From JAIOPA01 sp964655175 (GTDB lineage Bacteria > Eisenbacteria > RBG-16-71-46): DNA of 64,000 nt. Positions 57,669-64,000 of this stretch are shown here, piece by piece. Each line of letters begins with the position of its first letter. Within the stretch, counting starts at the first letter, position 1. Where the stretch lies: NCBI GenBank assembly GCA_964655175.1, contig CAZZLY010000003.1, positions 1 through 64,000 of the forward strand. Direction: 5' to 3'. The translations under genes were made by a program, and so were the position numbers. Under the pieces are notes generated by a model. It did not search any database, was not told the DNA's origin, and was given only the letters and a program-made list of their open reading frames with translations.

Positions 57669-58873
57669 CACTGGAGGTCTCCTTCGTTGAGCCACGCCGA
57701 CGGGTTCTGCAGGCGCTCGATGAGCGCGTACAGGAAGTCCGCGCCCACGGCGCCGTCCACGACGCGATGGTCGAGCGACAGCGACAGGTTGCCGAGGTCG
57801 CGCGCCACGATGGCGCCGTCCACGACCGCGGGCTTGGGGGTGATCGCGTGCACGCCGAGGATCGCGACCTGCGGGTGGTGCAGGATCGGCGTGGCGAGCA
57901 CGCCGCCCTTGGTGCCGGTGCTGGTCACGGTGAACGTGCCGCCCTGCAGTTCCTCGAGCTTGAGCTTGTGGTCGCGCGCCGCGAGGGCGAGCCGGTCGAT
58001 CGCGCGGGCGAGCGCGAACAGTCCCAGGCGATCGGCGTCGTGCACGATGGGCACGGTGAGCCCCTCGTCGGTGTTGGTCGCGAGACCCAGATGGACGCGC
58101 TTCTTGAGCACGATCTCGTGCGTCGCGTCATCGAGCGTGCTGTTGAGGAGCGGGTACGCGCGCAGCACGTCGGGCAGCGCACGGAACAGGTAGGCGAGGT
58201 AGGTGAGCTTGACGCCCGCCGCCTGCGCGCGCGCGGCGGTGGCGCGGCGATGCTCGACGAGCGCGGTGAAGTCGCACTCGGCCACGAACGTGAACTGCGC
58301 CGCGGTCGAGAGCGAGCGGCGCATGTGCTCGGCGATCTTGCGGCGCAGGCCGCGCAACGGCACGCGCTCCTCGTCGGCCGCGGTCGCCGCGGCGGTGGGG
58401 GCGCTCGTCGTGCCGCCCGCGGCGGCTTTCACGTCGTCCGCGGTGATGCGCCCGCCGGGACCCGTACCGGTGACCGTCTCGAGCGCCACCTGGAGTTCCT
58501 TGGCGAGCGCGCGCACGGCCGGCGTCGCCTCGACGCGGGGCGCGCTCGCGGCCGCGGTCGAAGCCGGGGCCGCAGGGGACGTCGCGGGTGCGGCGGCGGG
58601 CGCCGGGGTGTGCGTCGCGGCCGCCGGTGCGGCACCCGCGACCGCGATGGTGATGATCGTGGTGCCCACCGGCACCATCGCGCCCTCCTCGACGTGCAGC
58701 GTCTCGATCGTGCCGGTGCGCGGGCTCGGGATCTCGACGCTCGCCTTGTCGGTCATGACCTCGACGAGCGGCTGATCCTCCTTCACCGCCTCGCCCGGCT
58801 TGACCAGCCAGCGCACGATCTCACCCTCGGCCACACCCTCACCGATGTCGGGCAGCTTCACGTCGTAGGTCAT
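57668..58873 (-). CDS. 2-oxoacid dehydrogenase E2 component (dihydrolipoyl acyltransferase)
   Basis: 401-aa core enzyme. One lipoyl domain (1-78, with the lipoylated Lys in EVMTDKASVEIPSP), an Ala/Pro-rich linker, a peripheral subunit-binding domain (about 120-155: PAVRALAKELQVALETVTGTGPGGRI) and the catalytic domain (about 170-401) with DHRVVDGAVGADF carrying the active His. It transfers the acyl group from lipoate to CoA. GTG 58876 directly precedes the chosen ATG and is an alternative start. The E3 (lipoamide dehydrogenase) gene is not in the window. Confidence 0.93.
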   Translation of the reverse strand: MTYDVKLPDIGEGVAEGEIVRWLVKPGEAVKEDQPLVEVMTDKASVEIPSPRTGTIETLHVEEGAMVPVGTTIITIAVAGAAPAAATHTPAPAAAPATSPAAPASTAAASAPRVEATPAVRALAKELQVALETVTGTGPGGRITADDVKAAAGGTTSAPTAAATAADEERVPLRGLRRKIAEHMRRSLSTAAQFTFVAECDFTALVEHRRATAARAQAAGVKLTYLAYLFRALPDVLRAYPLLNSTLDDATHEIVLKKRVHLGLATNTDEGLTVPIVHDADRLGLFALARAIDRLALAARDHKLKLEELQGGTFTVTSTGTKGGVLATPILHHPQVAILGVHAITPKPAVVDGAIVARDLGNLSLSLDHRVVDGAVGADFLYALIERLQNPSAWLNEGDLQ

Positions 58874-58927
58874 CACGTACTCGCTCCTGTCGGACGGCGG
58901 CGCGCCCGTCGCGGGGCGCGCACGGAC

Positions 58928-59902
58928 TCAGTAGCTCATCACGTGCTCGATCGCGGCGAGGACTCGCTTGGCGTCGGGCAGGTAGGTGTGTTCGAGCGTG
59001 TAGGGGAAGGGCGTGTCGTAGCCGGTCACGCGCAGCACCGGCGCCTGCAGCGAGGTGAGCGCCTGCTCGGCGAGCAGCGCCGAGAGCTCCGCGCCGTAGC
59101 CGCAGGTGCGCGGCGCCTCGTGCACGATGACCACCCGGCCCGTGCGGCGCGCGCTCTCGAGCACGGTCGCGGTGTCGAGCGGCAGCAGCGTGCGCAGGTC
59201 CACGACCTCGACCTGCCAGCCGCGCTCGGCGGCCGCATCGGCGGCTTCCAGCGACACGGGCACCATGGCGCCGTACGCCAGGATCGTGAGGTGTTCGCCG
59301 GCGCGCGCGACGCGCGCCTTGCCGATGGGCACGAGGGTCGCGGTCTCGGCGACGTCCTCCTTGGCGTGACGATAGAGCCGCTTGGGCTCGAGGAAGATGA
59401 CCGGGTCCTGCCCCTGGATCGCCGACAGCAGCAGCCCGCGTGCATCGGACGGCGTGGACGGGATGACGACCTGCAGGCCCGTGGTGTGGCAGAAGTACGC
59501 CTCGGGGCTCTGTGAGTGGTACAGGCCGCCACGGATGCCGCCGCCGTAGGGCGCGCGCACCACCACGGGGCAGGCGTACTGGCCCGCCGAGCGCCAGCGG
59601 AACTTGGCCAGTTCCGAGACGATCTGGTCGAACGCGGGATAGATGAAGTCCACGAACTGGATCTCGGCGACCGGCTTGAGGCCGTACAGCGCCATGCCGA
59701 TCGCGCCGCCCACGATGCCGTTCTCGGCGAGCGGCGTGTCGATCACGCGCTCGCTGCCGAACTCGGCCTGCAGGCCTTCGGTGACCCGGAACACGCCGCC
59801 GTTGCGGCCGACGTCCTCACCCAGGACCACCACGCGCGGATCGTCCCGCAGGGACGTGCGGAGCGCGTCGGTGATGGCCTGGACCATCGTCATCTGGGGC
59901 AT
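58928..59902 (-). CDS. 2-oxoacid dehydrogenase E1 component, beta subunit
   Basis: 324-aa transketolase-fold partner of E1alpha. It contains VVVLGEDVGRNGGVFRVTEGL (the Glu that activates TPP), DTPLAENGIVGGAIGMALYGLKPVAEIQF and RAPYGGGIRGGLYHSQSPEA. First gene of the operon in the order E1beta-E2-E1alpha-crcB, which differs from the common alpha-beta-E2 order. A promoter TTGGCG-N17-TAGGCT lies 39 nt before the ATG. The product acyl-CoA could feed branched-chain fatty acids. Confidence 0.92.
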   Translation of the reverse strand: MPQMTMVQAITDALRTSLRDDPRVVVLGEDVGRNGGVFRVTEGLQAEFGSERVIDTPLAENGIVGGAIGMALYGLKPVAEIQFVDFIYPAFDQIVSELAKFRWRSAGQYACPVVVRAPYGGGIRGGLYHSQSPEAYFCHTTGLQVVIPSTPSDARGLLLSAIQGQDPVIFLEPKRLYRHAKEDVAETATLVPIGKARVARAGEHLTILAYGAMVPVSLEAADAAAERGWQVEVVDLRTLLPLDTATVLESARRTGRVVIVHEAPRTCGYGAELSALLAEQALTSLQAPVLRVTGYDTPFPYTLEHTYLPDAKRVLAAIEHVMSY

Positions 59903-59940
59903 CAGGGGACTCCTGAATGGAGGTGCGCAGCGTCTGCGCG

Positions 59941-59969
59941 AGCCTAGCCGAGTCCCCACGGCCCGCCAA
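59941..59969 (-). promoter_or_regulatory. Promoter of the 2-oxoacid dehydrogenase operon
   Basis: Minus strand: -35 TTGGCG (59964-59969), a 17-nt spacer and -10 TAGGCT (59941-59946); the leader is about 32 nt and carries CAGGAG before the ATG. Confidence 0.6.
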
Positions 59970-60064
59970 ACCCGCCCGGACCGCGCCGGTGGGGCCCGCG
60001 GGCCCGCTCGTCGGGCGAGGGGCGGGGGGGAGCCGCCCGGGCCGCGCCCGCCGCCACCCCCGAC

Positions 60065-60102
60065 ATTAGGCTGGACAAATCTCGTTATTAGTCGTACCTA
60101 AT
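60065..60102 (+). promoter_or_regulatory. DtxR/MntR-type operator upstream of the metal-uptake operon
   Basis: ATTAG-N6-CTAAT (60087-60102) is an inverted repeat; a further half-site ATTAGG lies at 60065-60070 and its complement CCTAAT at 60097-60102. TTAGG/CCTAA half-sites are the hallmark of iron/manganese boxes bound by DtxR-family repressors. The sites are the only AT-rich island near the mntR start and lie 24-61 nt before it, overlapping the expected promoter (CTGGAC at 60071-60076). Confidence 0.65.
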
Positions 60103-60125
60103 GAACGTCCCCTCGGAGGTCCTCC

Positions 60126-60809
60126 ATGTCCACGCCACGTCCCGCCGCGACGCGATCGCGCGAGAACTACCTCAAGGCGCTGCTGCAGCTCGGCCCCACC
60201 GGTCCGGTGACGGTGACGGCGCTCGCGCGGCATCTGCGCGTGTCCGCGCCGAGCGTGAGCAACATGCTCGCGCGACTGGCCGCCGAATCGCTCGTGACGC
60301 TGGGGCCGCGGGGGGCCGCGACGCTGTCGGCCGCCGGCACGCGCGCCGCGCTCGACGTGCTGCGGCGGCACCGCCTGCTCGAGACGTTCCTGGTGCGGGT
60401 GCTCGAGCTGGATTGGAGCGAGGTGCACGAGGACGCCGAGGAACTCGAGCACCACGTGAGCGAGCGCGTGCTCGACGCGCTCGATCGGTTCATGGGGCAT
60501 CCCACCGAGGATCCGCACGGCCATCCGATCCCCGATCGGCAGGGGCGCGTGCCGCAGCGCGCGCTCGCGCCGATCGCGGCGCTGCCCGTGGGCGCGGCCG
60601 CCGACGTGCGCGAGGTGCGCGGGGGGGACGACCGGGCGCGTCTGACGCGTTGGAAGCGGCACGGGCTCGTCCCCGGGGCGCGCGTGCGCATGGTGCGCCA
60701 CAGCGAGGACGGTGTGTGCACGCTCGAGATCGGGGGCCGTCGGGTGGTGAGTGCGCGTGAGGGACTCGAGGGTGTGATGATCGACCGACGCGAGAAGGGG
60801 ACGCGATGA
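60126..60809 (+). CDS. mntR: DtxR/MntR-family metal-dependent regulator with FeoA-like C-terminal domain
   Basis: 227-aa metalloregulator. Winged-helix domain (about 8-70: SRENYLKALLQLGPTGPVTVTALARHLRVSAPSVSNMLARL), metal-binding/dimerisation domain (about 71-140: HRLLETFLVRVLELDWSEVHEDAEELEHHVSERVLDALDRFMGHP, with the His/Glu/Cys-less ligand set HxxxE and ExxxH typical of this family) and an SH3/FeoA-like domain (about 150-222). The metal may be Mn or Fe; the Nramp partner favours Mn. It precedes mntH with a 4-nt ATGA overlap and is presumably autoregulated by the upstream operator. GGAGG before the ATG. Confidence 0.88.
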   Translation: MSTPRPAATRSRENYLKALLQLGPTGPVTVTALARHLRVSAPSVSNMLARLAAESLVTLGPRGAATLSAAGTRAALDVLRRHRLLETFLVRVLELDWSEVHEDAEELEHHVSERVLDALDRFMGHPTEDPHGHPIPDRQGRVPQRALAPIAALPVGAAADVREVRGGDDRARLTRWKRHGLVPGARVRMVRHSEDGVCTLEIGGRRVVSAREGLEGVMIDRREKGTR

Positions 60810-62818
60810 CGCACGAGGATCGTTCACTCGCCGAGATGCACGGTTCGGTGCGCGTGCCGCGCACGCGCAACTGGTTCCGCCGTCTGCTGGCGTTCGCCGG
60901 GCCGGCGTACCTCGTGTCGGTGGGGTACATGGACCCGGGCAACTGGGCCACCGACCTCGCCGGCGGTGCGCGCTTCGGCTACCAGCTCGTCTGGGTGCTC
61001 GTGATGAGCAACCTCCTGGCCGTGCTGCTGCAGACGCTCGCCGCACGCCTCGGCGTCGTGACCGGACGCGACCTCGCGCAGGCCTGCCGCGAGTCCTTCC
61101 CGCAGTGGGTGGTGTGGCCGCTGTGGGTGCTGTGCGAACTCGCGATCGTCGCGTGCGACCTCGCCGAGGTGCTGGGCGCGGCGATCGGTCTGCAACTGCT
61201 GTTCGGCATCCCCCTGATCGTGGGCGTCGTCGTCACCGTGCTCGACGTCATGCTGCTGCTGGCGCTGTCGCACTACGGCATCCGCCGACTCGAGGCGTTC
61301 ATCCTCACCCTCGTCGCCACGATCGGCACGTGCTTCGCGATCCAGATGTTCCTGTCGAATCCGGATTACGCCGCCGTGGTCGCGCATCTGTTGCCGCGCG
61401 ACCACACCGGGGCGTTCTCGCTGTTCGGCGTGAACGCCGACGGGCATCCCACCGTGCTCGGACTGCGGGGCGAGTCGCTGTACATCGCCATGGGCATCCT
61501 GGGCGCCACGGTCATGCCCCACAACCTCTACCTGCACAGTGCGCTCGTGCAGAGTCGCGAGGTCGAGCCCACCGACGCCGGGCGCCGCGAGGCGTGCCGA
61601 CTCAATCTGGTGGACTCCGCGGTCGCGCTCAACGCCGCGCTGTTCGTCAACGTGGCGCTGCTCGTGCTCGCGGCGGCGGCGTTCCATCGCTACGGCTTCC
61701 ACGACATCGGCAGTCTGCGCGAGGCGCATCATCTGCTCGCCCCGCTGCTGGGCACCGCGCTCGCGCCGATGCTGTTCGCCATCGCGCTGCTGTGCGCCGG
61801 GCAGGCCAGCACGGTGACGGGCACGCTCGCGGGGCAGATCGTCATGGAGGGCTTCCTGCGCGTGCGCCTGCAGCCGTGGCTGCGCCGCCTCGTGAGCCGC
61901 CTGCTCGCGATCGTGCCCGCGGTCGCGGTCATCCTGTGGAAGGGCGACGCGGGCGTCGACGAGCTGCTCGTCCTGTCGCAGGTCGTGCTGTCGCTGCAGC
62001 TGGCGTTCGCGGTGGTGCCGCTCATCCGGTTCACGAACGACCGTGCGCGCATGGGGGCGTTCGTCAACGGGTGGTGGGTGCGGATCCTGGCGGCCGTGGC
62101 CGCCCTGTTGATCATCGGGCTCAACACCAAGCTCGCGGTGGACGCGATCGGGTCGTGGGTGCGCGGTTCGGGCGGGGCGTGGTGGGTGTGGGCGCTGGTC
62201 GTCCCGGCCGCGATCCTGCTCGCGGGATTGTTGCTCGTGCTGCTGGTGCTGCCGCTCGTCACCCGCGAGCGCACCGCCCCGTCCGAGGAGCGCCGCGAGC
62301 CCACGATCCACGTGGCGGGCTCGCAGGTCACGGCTGCAGCACGCGAGCAGGCCGCCCGCGTCGTGGACGCTTCCATCCCGTGGGACTCCGGCGCGCATCG
62401 TCGCGTCGTCGTGGCGGTCGAGTTGGCGGCGGCCGACGACAACATCCTGCAGTTCCTGCTGCGGGCGCGGCTGACCCCGGGGCTGCAGTTGGTGTTCGTG
62501 CACGTCGCCGCGAGCGCGGCGAGTCGCTGGTTGGGCGAGAAGAGCGACGATGCCGAGAGCCGCGAGGACCTGCGCGCGCTCGAGGCGCTCGCGCGGGAGT
62601 TCGTGGGGACGGGCGCGAGCACGTGGGTGCGTCTCGGTCACGGCGACCCGGCGCGCGAGATCGCACGCATCGTCACCGAGGAGGGGGCCGACCTGCTCAT
62701 CACCGGGTCGCACGGCCACCGCGGGTTCTCGGACGTGGTCTACGGCTCGACGGTCTCGAGCGTGCGTCATCGGGTGACCTGCCCGGTCCTCACGGTGCCG
62801 CCCGCGCGGCGGCGCTGA
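60806..62818 (+). CDS. mntH: Nramp-type divalent metal transporter fused to a universal stress protein domain
   Basis: 670-aa fusion. Residues about 15-470 form an Nramp/MntH proton-coupled Mn/Fe transporter with 11-12 helices; the first-helix metal-binding motif YMDPGNWATD and the sixth-helix GATVMPHNLYLHS are intact. Residues about 525-668 form a UspA domain whose ATP-binding signature GSHGHRGFSDVVYGSTVSSV is present, so nucleotide binding is likely. Uptake could thus be tied to energy or stress state. Coupled to mntR by overlap, and probably repressed by metal through the upstream operator. Confidence 0.92.
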   Translation: MTHEDRSLAEMHGSVRVPRTRNWFRRLLAFAGPAYLVSVGYMDPGNWATDLAGGARFGYQLVWVLVMSNLLAVLLQTLAARLGVVTGRDLAQACRESFPQWVVWPLWVLCELAIVACDLAEVLGAAIGLQLLFGIPLIVGVVVTVLDVMLLLALSHYGIRRLEAFILTLVATIGTCFAIQMFLSNPDYAAVVAHLLPRDHTGAFSLFGVNADGHPTVLGLRGESLYIAMGILGATVMPHNLYLHSALVQSREVEPTDAGRREACRLNLVDSAVALNAALFVNVALLVLAAAAFHRYGFHDIGSLREAHHLLAPLLGTALAPMLFAIALLCAGQASTVTGTLAGQIVMEGFLRVRLQPWLRRLVSRLLAIVPAVAVILWKGDAGVDELLVLSQVVLSLQLAFAVVPLIRFTNDRARMGAFVNGWWVRILAAVAALLIIGLNTKLAVDAIGSWVRGSGGAWWVWALVVPAAILLAGLLLVLLVLPLVTRERTAPSEERREPTIHVAGSQVTAAAREQAARVVDASIPWDSGAHRRVVVAVELAAADDNILQFLLRARLTPGLQLVFVHVAASAASRWLGEKSDDAESREDLRALEALAREFVGTGASTWVRLGHGDPAREIARIVTEEGADLLITGSHGHRGFSDVVYGSTVSSVRHRVTCPVLTVPPARRR

Positions 62819-62871
62819 CGCGCGGCCCGGGCGACTTCGCAGGAGGCTGGCGGGGGGGCGGGGCGGGCGGC

Positions 62872-62877
62872 TAGACT
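62872..62877 (+). promoter_or_regulatory. -10 element (TAGACT) for the terminal operon
   Basis: GGC-TAGACT, giving a leader of about 41 nt before the TTG start at 62925. No clear -35. Confidence 0.45.
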
Positions 62878-62924
62878 GTCCGCCCGCCGCGCACCCGACC
62901 ACTCCCGACCCCGAGGTCGTTCCC

Positions 62925-63407
62925 TTGAGCGATCACATCTATCACGGCCGTCTCGACGCCACCGTCGCCGAGGTCATCGAGCACAGCGAGTTGTTGCCCG
63001 ACCACGAACTCGCCGCCGTCCCCGTGCTCGAGGGGCAGGAGCGGCCCGGTGAGGAACCGGCCGTGCGACGACGGCTGCGCTACGAGGGCATCCGGCCGCG
63101 CGAGCATCGCGGTGCGCTGCTGGTGGAGCCCGGCGAGATCGAGCGCTTCTCGAGCGCGGGGTTGTTCGGTGGCGGTGACGAGGTGTTCCTGACCGCCGAA
63201 TGGAACGACGAGTTCGAACCGTACCCGTCGCGCGTCTCGGCGGACATGACGGACTTCCGCGATTCGCTGCCGTTGGGCCTGGCGGACTGGATGCACGAGA
63301 ACGGGTGCGTGCTCGTGCTCGGTGACGGCGGTGCGCTCAACTACGCCACGACGATCGAGGCGGTGCACGAGCGCCTGCAGGCGCGCTTCAAACCGGCGCG
63401 TCGGTGA
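62925..63407 (+). CDS. Conserved-looking hypothetical protein, TTG start
   Basis: 160-aa soluble acidic protein not recognised as a family member. It begins LSDHIYHGRLDATVAEVIEHSELLPDHELAAVPV and has ADMTDFRDSLPLGLADWMHENGCVLVLGDGGALNYATTIEAVHERL near the end; no catalytic motif stands out. The next in-frame ATG is more than 100 codons on and would cut most of the protein, so TTG 62925, with GAGGT 7 nt before it, is the best start. The stop overlaps the GTG of the hydrolase gene (GTGA), so the two are co-translated. Confidence 0.65.
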   Translation: MSDHIYHGRLDATVAEVIEHSELLPDHELAAVPVLEGQERPGEEPAVRRRLRYEGIRPREHRGALLVEPGEIERFSSAGLFGGGDEVFLTAEWNDEFEPYPSRVSADMTDFRDSLPLGLADWMHENGCVLVLGDGGALNYATTIEAVHERLQARFKPARR

Positions 63408-64000
63408 CCGGCCCCGTCCCGCGACTCGTCCCGCTCGACCTCGCCGGTCCCGCGGGCAACCTCGAGGCGTTGCTCCAGGAGTGGGAGGGCGTCGAGCCCG
63501 CGTTCGTGGCGGTCGTGTGTCATCCGCATCCGCTCTACGGCGGCACACTGCACAACAAGGTGGCGCATCGCGTCGCCTCGACGCTGCATGCCCGCGGCGG
63601 GGCGGTGATGCGCTTCAACTTCCGCGGCGTGGGTCGCAGCGAGGGCGCGCACGATCGCGGTCGCGGCGAACTCGAGGACGGTCGTCTCGTGCTGGCCGAA
63701 CTGCGACGGCGGTATCCGCGTGCGCGCACGTGGGCGGCGGGCTTCTCGTTCGGGTCGTGGGTCGCCTCGCGCATCGCGGCCGCCGAGCCCGACGTCGAGC
63801 GCCTGATCCTCATCGCGCCGCCGGTGCACACGCAGACCTTCGAGGAGATGCGCACCTGCGCGGTGCCCAAGCTCGTGGTGCAGGGCACGGCCGACGACAT
63901 CTGCCGGCCCGAGAACCTCGCGCGCGTGTTCCCGACGTGGGCCGAACCCAAGCGGCTGCTCGAGGTGGAGGGGGCGAGCCACTTCTTCGATCGGCAGTTG
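63404..64000 (+). CDS. Alpha/beta hydrolase (partial at window edge)
   Basis: 199 codons visible, open at the right edge. It matches the small dienelactone-hydrolase-like alpha/beta hydrolases of the COG2945 type: VVCHPHPLYGGTLHNKV after strand 3, RFNFRGVGRSEGAHD, the nucleophile elbow AGFSFGSWVAS (Gly-x-Ser-x-Gly), KLVVQGTADDICRPENL with the acid, and GASHFF with the catalytic His. The protein is almost complete, needing perhaps 10-20 more residues. The GTG start overlaps the upstream stop. Substrate unknown. Confidence 0.85.
   Translation, partial: MTGPVPRLVPLDLAGPAGNLEALLQEWEGVEPAFVAVVCHPHPLYGGTLHNKVAHRVASTLHARGGAVMRFNFRGVGRSEGAHDRGRGELEDGRLVLAELRRRYPRARTWAAGFSFGSWVASRIAAAEPDVERLILIAPPVHTQTFEEMRTCAVPKLVVQGTADDICRPENLARVFPTWAEPKRLLEVEGASHFFDRQL

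Overview
The window is very GC-rich (about 70% by eye), densely coded and typical of a free-living Gram-negative-type (diderm) bacterium. Evidence for an outer membrane is a TonB-dependent-receptor-like barrel, a PorV-like barrel, a PilQ secretin and a lipoprotein. Three secreted proteins end in a FlgD-like C-terminal sorting domain of the kind used by type IX secretion. Together with tricorn-type, M1 and M13 peptidases and a TatT/DctP pair, this points to an FCB-group or neighbouring candidate phylum, most like Candidatus Eisenbacteria. That placement is an inference from gene style. Two runs of exactly 100 N (14274-14373 and 16570-16669) show a scaffolded draft, probably a metagenome bin. 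No rRNA, tRNA, CRISPR array, intact insertion sequence or prophage was seen.

Layout. 1-4.4 kb: a class III aminotransferase and a large outer-membrane barrel (minus strand). 4.5-12 kb: a complete nine-gene histidine operon read leftwards (hisG-D-C-H-A-B-F-N-IE). Seven of its eight junctions are 4-nt ATGA overlaps. It is headed by a 31-codon His-rich leader peptide (His at five of seven consecutive codons), a hairpin and an intrinsic terminator, that is, a histidine attenuator with its own -35/-10 promoter. 12-18 kb: a membrane-bound SpoIIE-type phosphatase, a TPR membrane protein and an M13 peptidase; the first and last are interrupted by the N gaps. 18.5-24 kb: a CTD-bearing surface protein and a tricorn-type protease. 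24-27.6 kb: a histidine-phosphatase-fold enzyme, a fused double glycosyltransferase and an APH-type kinase in one overlapping operon. 28.3-33.3 kb: an FMN reductase, a second TPR membrane protein paralogous to the first, a cytochrome P450 and an HDOD protein. 33.5-43 kb: an SRPBCC protein, YebC, an M1 peptidase with CTD, a small membrane protein, tatT-dctP, fabH, a prepilin peptidase and a DUF5658-like protein.

43-53 kb is a type IV pilus cluster read leftwards: pilB-pilC-pilA-pilV-pilW-pilX-like-pilM-N-O-P-Q, with pilD about 0.5 kb further on. No pilT is in view. A predicted promoter lies about 285 nt upstream of pilB, with a hairpin at the start of the transcript. 53.5-56.2 kb holds a fibronectin-III surface protein with CTD, overlapped by a PorV-like barrel that ends in LysM. 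56.2-59.9 kb is a 2-oxoacid dehydrogenase operon (E1beta-E2-E1alpha) whose last gene is a fluoride channel (crcB). 60-62.8 kb is a DtxR/MntR-type regulator overlapping an Nramp transporter fused to a universal-stress domain, behind an ATTAG-N6-CTAAT operator. The window ends with an unknown 160-aa protein overlapping an alpha/beta hydrolase cut by the edge.

A recurrent regulatory theme is a -10 element of the form (C)TANNNT. At four genes it sits only 6-7 nt before ATG, implying leaderless transcripts, including that of the histidine leader peptide.
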